A DNA stretch of 5,063 nucleotides from Campylobacteraceae bacterium (lineage in GTDB: Bacteria > Campylobacterota > Campylobacteria > Campylobacterales > Sulfurovaceae). A program made the translations under genes and the position numbers. The DNA is taken from positions 1 through 5,063 of the forward strand of contig JAMONW010000124.1 in the NCBI GenBank assembly GCA_027066355.1. The letters run 5' to 3'. The notes beneath the pieces are model-generated. The model made no database searches, was not told the origin of the DNA, and saw nothing but the letters and a program-made list of their open reading frames with translations. Shown here one piece after another: positions 1 to 3,644 of this stretch (its first letter is position 1; every line of letters begins with the position of its first letter).

Positions 1-800
1 TTTGCAACAATGTATCCATTTGTAGTTAAAATATATTTTTCATCTGGATTTAGTGCAATAGCTACATTAGAAGGTAGGGTCCAAGGTGTTGTAGTCCAAA
101 TTACTATAGCTGCGCTACTATCTATATTTAATTTATTTTTTGATTCATCACTAAGCTCAAAAGCTACATATAATGAGTAATCTTGTTTATCATGATACTC
201 TACTTCAGCTTCAGCAAGTGCAGTCTCTGCTGCCCAAGACCAAAAAATTGGCTTTGAGCGCTCTACAATTAGCCCCTCTTTTGCAATATCGCAAAGTGTT
301 CTATAGATATTTGCTTCAAATTTAAAATCCATAGTTAAATATGGGTTATTCCAATCAGCAACTACTCCTAATTTAATAAACTCTTCTTTTTGTAAATTAA
401 CAAATTTTTGAGCATGATTACGGCAAAGTTCTCTAAATTTAGATATTGGCAGGGCATCTTTTTTCTCTTTTCCTATCTTCTCTTCTACTTTTTGCTCAAT
501 TGGCAAACCATGACAATCCCAACCCGGAGTATAACGCACAGATTTACCTTGAAAATAGTGATATTTAATAATCATATCTTTTAGAGTCTTATTTAAAGCA
601 TGTCCAATATGGATATCTCCATTTGCATATGGTGGTCCATCGTGCAGTGTAAAACTATCTCTACCTTGGCGATTTTTTTTCATTTTTTCATAAATTCCAT
701 CTTCAAACCATTTATTATATCTTTTTGGTTCGTTATTTGGCAAATTACCACGCATAGGAAATGATGTCTTTGGTAAAAGAAGTGTATCTTTGTAGTCCAT
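1..800 (-). CDS. ileS: Isoleucyl-tRNA synthetase, N-terminal part (3' end outside the window)
   Basis: Cytoplasmic class I aminoacyl-tRNA synthetase that charges tRNA-Ile with isoleucine using ATP. The first 266 codons are visible; the protein is normally about 900-940 residues, so over two thirds lies beyond the left edge. Reading leftward from ATG at 800-798, it starts [12 protein letters not shown] and then FPMRGNLP, typical of IleS. The ATP-binding HIGH motif is intact at residues 64-67 within GDIHIGH. The segment [17 protein letters not shown] (91-107) and [22 protein letters not shown] (181-202) are family hallmarks. The threonine-rich peptide [11 protein letters not shown] (235-245) belongs to the start of the CP1 editing domain that hydrolyses mischarged Val-tRNA. 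The KMSKS motif and the zinc-binding C-terminus are not in view. AGAAGGA lies 9 bases upstream of the ATG on the minus strand and supports this start. The gene is transcribed divergently from the cinA-like gene. No T-box or other leader regulator is visible in the short upstream region. Confidence 0.97.
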   Translation of the reverse strand, partial: MDYKDTLLLPKTSFPMRGNLPNNEPKRYNKWFEDGIYEKMKKNRQGRDSFTLHDGPPYANGDIHIGHALNKTLKDMIIKYHYFQGKSVRYTPGWDCHGLPIEQKVEEKIGKEKKDALPISKFRELCRNHAQKFVNLQKEEFIKLGVVADWNNPYLTMDFKFEANIYRTLCDIAKEGLIVERSKPIFWSWAAETALAEAEVEYHDKQDYSLYVAFELSDESKNKLNIDSSAAIVIWTTTPWTLPSNVAIALNPDEKYILTTNGYIVA

Positions 801-849
801 TTTGGCTAATCCTTCTAAAAAATTAAATTAAAATATAAAAAATTGGCAG

Positions 850-855
850 ATTATA
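850..855 (-). promoter_or_regulatory. -10 box of the ileS promoter
   Basis: The minus strand reads TATAAT at 855-850, preceded by TTTTAGT, giving the gnTATAAT form typical of Campylobacterota housekeeping promoters. It lies about 50 bases upstream of the ileS ATG. There is no good -35 hexamer at 17 bp (CTAAAT), which is normal in this group, where the -35 box is poorly conserved. Position and match support it; the transcription start is not shown by the sequence. Confidence 0.6.
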
Positions 856-879
856 ACTAAAACTCTATTACAATTTAGT

Positions 880-885
880 TATAAT
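880..885 (+). promoter_or_regulatory. -10 box of the cinA-like gene promoter
   Basis: TATAAT at 880-885, preceded by TTTAGT, matches the gnTATAAT form of Campylobacterota sigma-70 promoters. It lies 41 bases upstream of the ATG at 927. The hexamer 17 bp upstream (CTAAAA) is not a recognisable -35 box. This is the only strong -10 match in the intergenic region on this strand. Confidence 0.6.
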
Positions 886-926
886 AACTCTTAATTTATA
901 AACATAAATAAGCTTTAGGAGTAAAA

Positions 927-1967
927 ATGTCTAAAATTACTAAACCAGATAATATAATTTTTATTGGAGCAAACCTATATAAAGATTTTGTTCAAAGAGC
1001 ATATATAGAGAGAATTTATCCATATATAAAAGATGCAACGCACATAGAGAAGTTTCCTATCTTTACAGATGATACAGTTGATATAATAGTTCAAGATGTA
1101 ACAAACTCTAAAACTCCTACAGCAATGTTTATACTTGATACATACTATGATAGAGTTACAAAATGTTTAAATAGCAGAGGTTATAAATATATAGAAAAAG
1201 ATGATAATTTAATATATACAATAGAAGACTCTTTGTTAATTACAAAAAATATATCACTTTTTGGAAATTTACCAACTCCTAGTATATCAGATAGAAATGT
1301 ATCTGAATTTAAAGTTTTTGGAACATATGAAAATATTAAAAAATTAGAGAGCAATATTGAGGAGTGTGCAGTTGTAAAAAAAGTTCTTCCAACTTGGTAT
1401 AATATAGAGATTAAAAGTGCAGAGGGTGAGCAGATTTTAATTAAAGATGCAAAAGAGTTAAATTTAAAAATATTGCCTGTTCGCTCTGTAAGAGCTGCAT
1501 TAATTAAATATTTAAGTGCAAAGGGTAAAAAAATATCATTTGCAGAGAGTTGCACAGGAGGATTGCTTACATCTAAAATTACTGCCATAAGAGGAGCTTC
1601 AGAAGTTTTTGAAGGTGCAATGATAACATATAGTAACAGAATAAAACATAAATGGCTGGGTGTTAAAGAGGAAACTTTAGAAAAGTATGGTGCAGTTAGT
1701 AAAGAGTGTGTAAAAGAGATGCTAAAGGGCATAAAAGAGCAGACTAGTGCAAATATATCAGTAGCAATTAGTGGAATTGCAGGACCAGATGGAGGAACAA
1801 AAGATAAACCAGTTGGAACTGTATATATTGGAATAATGAATGAAGATAAAATAAAAGTTAAAAAATTTAATTTTAATGGAGATAGAGGCTTTATTCAAGA
1901 ACAAGCTGCAAGAAGTGCAATAGAGATGATTTTATACTCTGAACCAGAGTTTTTTGAATTTTTTTAA
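927..1967 (+). CDS. CinA/PncC-family protein: NMN deamidase domain with a divergent N-terminal half
   Basis: 346 residues. The C-terminal part (about 185-337) is a clear CinA C-terminal (PncC) domain, the nicotinamide-nucleotide amidase that converts NMN to nicotinate mononucleotide and ammonia for NAD salvage. Visible motifs are AESCTGG (206-212, candidate nucleophile Ser208), ITYSNRIK (233-240), SGIAGPDGGT (282-291), PVGTVY (295-300) and FNGDR (316-320). Residues about 126-180 (EFKVFGTYENIKKLESNI onward) resemble the linker/KH-like middle domain of full-length CinA. The first 125 residues occupy the place of the usual molybdopterin-binding-like domain, but the expected GTELL start and GGLGPTxDD motif are absent, so its activity there is doubtful. 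Full-length CinA is usually about 400-420 residues, so this one is short at the front. Start: ATG at 927 with AGGAG at 917-921. It ends EPEFFEFF, encoded by a hairpin and T-runs. It is divergent from ileS and followed by tRNA genes. The family call is firm for the C-terminal domain; the name cinA for the whole protein is less sure. Confidence 0.88.
   Translation: MSKITKPDNIIFIGANLYKDFVQRAYIERIYPYIKDATHIEKFPIFTDDTVDIIVQDVTNSKTPTAMFILDTYYDRVTKCLNSRGYKYIEKDDNLIYTIEDSLLITKNISLFGNLPTPSISDRNVSEFKVFGTYENIKKLESNIEECAVVKKVLPTWYNIEIKSAEGEQILIKDAKELNLKILPVRSVRAALIKYLSAKGKKISFAESCTGGLLTSKITAIRGASEVFEGAMITYSNRIKHKWLGVKEETLEKYGAVSKECVKEMLKGIKEQTSANISVAISGIAGPDGGTKDKPVGTVYIGIMNEDKIKVKKFNFNGDRGFIQEQAARSAIEMILYSEPEFFEFF
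1936..1966 (+). terminator. Possible Rho-independent terminator inside the cinA-like 3' end
   Basis: ACTCTG (1936-1941), loop AAC, CAGAGT (1945-1950) forms a perfect 6-bp stem. It is followed at once by T-runs: six T ending at 1955, GAA, then seven T at 1959-1965. The stop codon TAA is at 1965-1967, so the stem and first T-run lie in coding sequence. It is the only hairpin plus T-tract I see between this gene and the tRNA promoter. The stem is short with three G-C pairs, so strength is uncertain. Confidence 0.5.
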
Positions 1968-1986
1968 TATTTTTTGAATTTTTTTA
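1950..1986 (+). repeat. 17-bp direct repeat across the cinA-like stop codon
   Basis: TTTTTTGAATTTTTTTA occurs at 1950-1966 and again at 1970-1986, a 20-base period. The first copy encodes FFEFF plus the stop; the second is non-coding and ends 9 bases before the tRNA promoter's -35 box. It looks like a local tandem duplication, but the sequence is of low complexity. It doubles the length of T-rich sequence after the hairpin at 1936-1950. Confidence 0.85.
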
Positions 1987-1995
1987 GAAAAATGC

Positions 1996-2024
1996 TTGAC
2001 ATCAAAAAAATTCTTGGCTATAAT
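1996..2024 (+). promoter_or_regulatory. Perfect consensus sigma-70 promoter of the tRNA cluster
   Basis: TTGACA (1996-2001), a 17-bp spacer and TATAAT (2019-2024) match the bacterial housekeeping consensus at all twelve positions with ideal spacing. Transcription should start near 2031, giving a leader of roughly 30 bases before tRNA-Lys. The segment after the -10 box (TACGCC) is G/C-richer than its surroundings, as in stable-RNA promoters under growth-rate or stringent control. Such control is an inference. Confidence 0.93.
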
Positions 2025-2031
2025 TACGCCA

Positions 2032-2054
2032 CTTAAACGCAGAGATGCTTTAAG
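2032..2054 (+). other. Leader hairpin of the tRNA transcript
   Basis: CTTAAA (2032-2037) pairs with TTTAAG (2049-2054). Inside it GC (2039-2040) pairs with GC (2047-2048), leaving one bulged C (2038) and a 6-base loop. It lies in the 5' leader ahead of tRNA-Lys, close to the predicted transcription start. It could protect the primary transcript's 5' end or have no function; only the pairing is seen. Confidence 0.45.
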
Positions 2055-2060
2055 AGGTGC

Positions 2061-2136
2061 GACCCGTTAGCTCAGTCGGTAGAGCAACTCCCTTTTAAGG
2101 AGTGGGCCCTTGGTTCGAATCCAAGACGGGTCACCA
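2061..2136 (+). tRNA. tRNA-Lys (anticodon UUU), copy 1
   Basis: A complete 76-base cloverleaf. Acceptor GACCCGT/ACGGGTC (2061-2067/2126-2132), discriminator A (2133) and encoded CCA (2134-2136). D-stem GCTC/GAGC. Anticodon stem ACTCC/GGAGT with loop CTTTTAA, anticodon TTT at 2094-2096. T-arm CTTGG-TTCGAAT-CCAAG. It is the first gene after the strong promoter. It is identical over all 76 bases to the copy at 2550-2625. The UUU anticodon reads AAA and AAG, the most used codons in the neighbouring proteins. Confidence 0.98.
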
Positions 2137-2158
2137 CTATTTTTTATGACTTAAATGG

Positions 2159-2181
2159 ACTAGATGACCCTTTCATCTAGT
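2159..2181 (+). repeat. 9-bp inverted repeat across the 5' end of tRNA-Glu
   Basis: ACTAGATGA (2159-2167) is the exact reverse complement of TCATCTAGT (2173-2181), separated by CCCTT. The left arm lies mostly in the spacer after tRNA-Lys and includes the first two bases of tRNA-Glu. The right arm is the start of the D-arm. The hairpin buries the RNase P cut site and cannot coexist with the mature acceptor and D stems. Confidence 0.8.
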
Positions 2182-2241
2182 GGCCAAGGATGCTATGTTT
2201 TCCGCATAGACACAGAGGTTCAAATCCTCTAAGGGTCGCCA
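2166..2241 (+). tRNA. tRNA-Glu (anticodon UUC)
   Basis: A 76-base cloverleaf. Acceptor GACCCTT/AAGGGTC (2166-2172/2231-2237), discriminator G and encoded CCA (2239-2241). D-stem ATCT/GGAT with one G-U pair. Anticodon stem CTATG/CATAG (2193-2197/2205-2209), loop TTTTCCG with anticodon TTC at 2200-2202. T-arm AGAGG-TTCAAAT-CCTCT. Besides protein synthesis, Glu-tRNA(Glu) feeds tetrapyrrole synthesis in most proteobacteria outside the alpha group. Odd points are C at position 37, where a purine is usual, and G at 38. Confidence 0.96.
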
Positions 2242-2261
2242 CCTCATAAAAGTCAAAAAAT

Positions 2262-2337
2262 GGTCGCTTAGCTCAGTTGGTAGAGTGCTACCCTTACAAG
2301 GTAGATGTCAGTGGTTCGAGTCCACTAGCGACCACCA
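2262..2337 (+). tRNA. tRNA-Val (anticodon UAC), copy 1
   Basis: A 76-base cloverleaf. Acceptor GGTCGCT/AGCGACC (2262-2268/2327-2333), discriminator A and encoded CCA (2335-2337). D-stem GCTC/GAGT has a G10-U25 wobble pair. Anticodon stem CTACC/GGTAG, loop CTTACAA, anticodon TAC at 2295-2297. T-stem AGTGG/CCACT. It differs from the second Val gene at base 25 and at three T-stem base pairs. It lies 20 bases after tRNA-Glu and 11 before tRNA-Asp, so co-transcription is expected. Confidence 0.98.
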
Positions 2338-2348
2338 TAGATAAAGTT

Positions 2349-2425
2349 GCGGCGGTAGTTCAGTTGGTTAGAATACCTGCCTGTCACGCAGGGGGTCGCG
2401 AGTTCGAGCCTCGTCCGCCGCGCCA
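2349..2425 (+). tRNA. tRNA-Asp (anticodon GUC)
   Basis: A 77-base cloverleaf. Acceptor GCGGCGG/CCGCCGC (2349-2355/2415-2421), discriminator G and encoded CCA (2423-2425). Anticodon stem CCTGC/GCAGG, loop CTGTCAC, anticodon GTC at 2383-2385. T-arm GCGAG-TTCGAGC-CTCGT. A second CCA follows directly (2426-2428) and then CTTTTT, so the gene's end reads CCACCA. It is the last gene before the 124-bp gap. Confidence 0.98.
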
Positions 2426-2549
2426 CCACTTTTTCTAATTGATTATAATTTTTAATCCTCCTCCTTTAGTATATAGAAAAAGAAAAATATAGAGGCTTTA
2501 CCAGCCTCACCCCCTTATACCTTTTAGGTATAACTATGTTTATATTATT
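2426..2549 (+). other. 124-bp gap inside the tRNA cluster with hairpins and weak promoter candidates
   Basis: No coding potential is seen. It begins with the T-rich trailer of tRNA-Asp (CTTTTT). TATAAT at 2444-2449 is a -10 candidate without a -35. GAGGCT/AGCCTC (2492-2497/2503-2508) forms one hairpin. TTATACCT/AGGTATAA (2515-2522/2526-2533) forms an 8-bp hairpin with a TTT loop. TATAAC (2529-2534) could be a -10 box with a start about 10 bases before tRNA-Lys copy 2. The gap suggests that the Lys-Val pair downstream is a separately expressed or duplicated unit, but this is inference. Confidence 0.55.
2477..2508 (-). terminator. Possible leftward (antisense) terminator
   Basis: On the minus strand GAGGCT-GGTAA-AGCCTC (2508-2492) is followed by TATATTTTTCTTTTT (2491-2477). 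This is a hairpin plus T-rich tract, the form of a Rho-independent terminator reading left. On the plus strand the hairpin is followed by ACCCCC, so it would not terminate rightward. No minus-strand gene lies to its right within the window, so it might block antisense transcription into the tRNAs. The stem is only 6 bp and the T-tract starts four bases away. Confidence 0.35.
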
Positions 2550-2625
2550 GACCCGTTAGCTCAGTCGGTAGAGCAACTCCCTTTTAAGGAGTGGGCCCTT
2601 GGTTCGAATCCAAGACGGGTCACCA
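2550..2625 (+). tRNA. tRNA-Lys (anticodon UUU), copy 2
   Basis: Identical over all 76 bases to the gene at 2061-2136, including encoded CCA (2623-2625); the anticodon TTT is at 2583-2585. The flanks differ completely: before it lies the hairpin-rich gap, after it a 16-base AT spacer and then tRNA-Val copy 2. Exact identity with unrelated flanks suggests a recent duplication or gene conversion. Confidence 0.98.
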
Positions 2626-2641
2626 TCTATATATTTTAAAT

Positions 2642-2717
2642 GGTCGCTTAGCTCAGTTGGTAGAGCGCTACCCTTACAAGGTAGATGTCATAAGTTCGAG
2701 TCTTATAGCGACCACCA
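2642..2717 (+). tRNA. tRNA-Val (anticodon UAC), copy 2
   Basis: A 76-base cloverleaf with the same acceptor (GGTCGCT/AGCGACC), anticodon arm (TAC at 2675-2677) and T-loop as the gene at 2262-2337. It differs at base 25 (C at 2666, giving a G-C pair in place of G-U) and in three T-stem pairs: ATAAG/CTTAT (2690-2694/2702-2706) in place of AGTGG/CCACT. All changes are compensatory, so both copies fold properly. Discriminator A, encoded CCA (2715-2717), then a T-rich trailer CTTTTTAATTTT. It is the last tRNA before the metal transporter operon; no G/C-rich terminator hairpin lies between. Confidence 0.98.
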
Positions 2718-2781
2718 CTTTTTAATTTTAAGTTATTCTTTTTTAACTCTATTTACTTCACTATTAATCACTTATTTATGG

Positions 2782-2787
2782 TATAAT
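2782..2787 (+). promoter_or_regulatory. -10 box of the metal-transporter operon
   Basis: TATAAT at 2782-2787, preceded by TATGG, fits the gnTATAAT pattern and lies 26 bases upstream of the first ATG. No convincing -35 hexamer is present at 16-18 bp. I looked in 2718-2813 for a Zur- or Fur-type palindrome around this box and found none clear enough to call, although zinc-responsive control would be expected for this operon. Confidence 0.6.
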
Positions 2788-2813
2788 TTTAAATCTTTTT
2801 TTTGGAGAGTTTA

Positions 2814-3644
2814 ATGAAATTTTTAATACTTATATCTTTATTTTTTGTATCTATTTTTGCTAAAATAGTTGTGGCTGTTAGTATTCCTCCGCAAGAGTAT
2901 ATTTTAGAAAATATTGCAGGTAATTTAGTAGAACCAATAGTTATAGTAAAGCCAGGTAATTCACCTCATACATACGAGCCAAAGCCTTCACAAATGGTAT
3001 CTTTAAGTAAAGCAAAACTATATTTAGCAATTGGTGTAGAGTTTGAGAAAGTTTGGTTAAAAAAGTTTAAAAATCAAAATCCTAATTTAAAAATAGTGCA
3101 TTGTGATAACAATATAAGTAAAATTCCTATGTTAAATGGACACGAAAGGGGGGAACTTGACCCACACATTTGGCTAAATCCAAAAAATATAAAACAAATT
3201 GCTATTTGCACAGAAAATGCCCTAAGTAGTGTAGATAGCAACAATAGCAAAATATATCAAGCTAATTTAAAAAAGTTTTTAGTAAAAATTGATAAACTTA
3301 ATAATAAAGTTAAAGAGATATTATCCAAAGCAAAAGTAAAAAAATTTTTAATTTTTCATCCTTCGTGGGGATATTTTGCAAAAGAGTATGGTTTAGGGCA
3401 GATTGCAGTAGAAATTGAAGGTAAAGAGCCAAGTCCAAAAGAGTTGATTAATATTATTAAACTTGCTAAAAAAAGTGGAGTAAAAGTAATTTTTGTGCAA
3501 CCTGAGTTTTCACAAAAAGAGGCAAGTTTAATAGCAAATGAAATAGGTATAAAAGTTGTAAAAGTTTCACCTCTTAGTAGAGATTTAGTGCAAAATATAT
3601 TAAATTTTGCAAAAGAGGTAGCAGGAGAAAGTATTGAAAAGTAA
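2814..3644 (+). CDS. znuA: Periplasmic metal-binding protein of a zinc-type ABC importer (ZnuA-like)
   Basis: 276 residues, a cluster A-I (ZnuA/TroA family) solute-binding protein that captures a divalent metal in the periplasm and passes it to the permease. Residues 1-16 (MKFLILISLFFVSIFA) form a signal peptide. Metal-ligand histidines are visible at His52 (NSPHTYEPKPSQ), His118 (DPHIWLNP) and His182 (FHPSWGYFAKEYGL). A His at the third site, where manganese-binding relatives have Glu, favours zinc. The fourth ligand, usually Asp in a DPL motif, is replaced by Ser252 (VSPLSRDL). The long His-rich loop of many ZnuA proteins is reduced to GHERGELDPH, with a single extra His110. At 276 residues it is shorter than E. 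coli ZnuA (about 310). Start: ATG at 2814 with GGAG at 2804-2807; a TTG at 2802 overlaps that site and is less likely. It is first in the operon and overlaps the ATPase gene by 11 bases. Zinc is the best guess; another divalent metal is possible. Confidence 0.9.
   Translation: MKFLILISLFFVSIFAKIVVAVSIPPQEYILENIAGNLVEPIVIVKPGNSPHTYEPKPSQMVSLSKAKLYLAIGVEFEKVWLKKFKNQNPNLKIVHCDNNISKIPMLNGHERGELDPHIWLNPKNIKQIAICTENALSSVDSNNSKIYQANLKKFLVKIDKLNNKVKEILSKAKVKKFLIFHPSWGYFAKEYGLGQIAVEIEGKEPSPKELINIIKLAKKSGVKVIFVQPEFSQKEASLIANEIGIKVVKVSPLSRDLVQNILNFAKEVAGESIEK

Larger units (their letters stand above)
850..885. repeat. Perfect 12-bp inverted repeat carrying both divergent -10 boxes
   Basis: ATTATAACTAAA at 850-861 is the exact reverse complement of TTTAGTTATAAT at 874-885, with a 12-base AT-rich spacer (862-873). 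Each arm ends outward in a TATAAT box, one for ileS (leftward) and one for the cinA-like gene (rightward). The two -10 boxes are 24 bp apart, so each promoter's -35 zone lies inside the other's arm. This may be simple promoter symmetry or a binding site shared by both genes. Confidence 0.8.

Noticed and set aside
1181..1732. Open reading frame of 183 codons on the minus strand
   Set aside because: It is antisense to the well-supported cinA-like gene, has no recognisable motifs and no ribosome binding site; long antisense frames are expected in AT-rich genes with this codon use.
1959..1985. T-runs as phase-variable tracts changing the C-terminus of the cinA-like protein
   Set aside because: Runs of six or seven T are short for slippage and any shift would alter only the last few residues; Campylobacterota phase variation mainly uses poly-G tracts.
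2061..2717. tRNA 3' ends as attachment sites of an integrated element
   Set aside because: No integrase, no partial tRNA copy next to foreign genes; the second Lys and Val genes are complete and functional-looking.
2731..2748. AGTTA/TAACT inverted repeat considered as terminator of the tRNA cluster
   Set aside because: Only five A/T-rich pairs with an 8-base loop and no T-tract after it; too weak to call.
2802..2813. Upstream TTG start for the binding protein, adding four residues
   Set aside because: The TTG overlaps the GGAG that serves the ATG at 2814, and starting at MKFLIL gives a standard signal peptide.
2718..2813. Search for a Zur- or Fur-type operator in front of the metal transporter
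   Set aside because: No palindrome of convincing length or similarity to known boxes; AT richness gives many short matches.
2599..2814. Open reading frame of 71 codons on the plus strand
   Set aside because: It reads through tRNA-Lys copy 2 and tRNA-Val copy 2 into the intergenic region; no ribosome binding site, and the first part is simply translated tRNA sequence.
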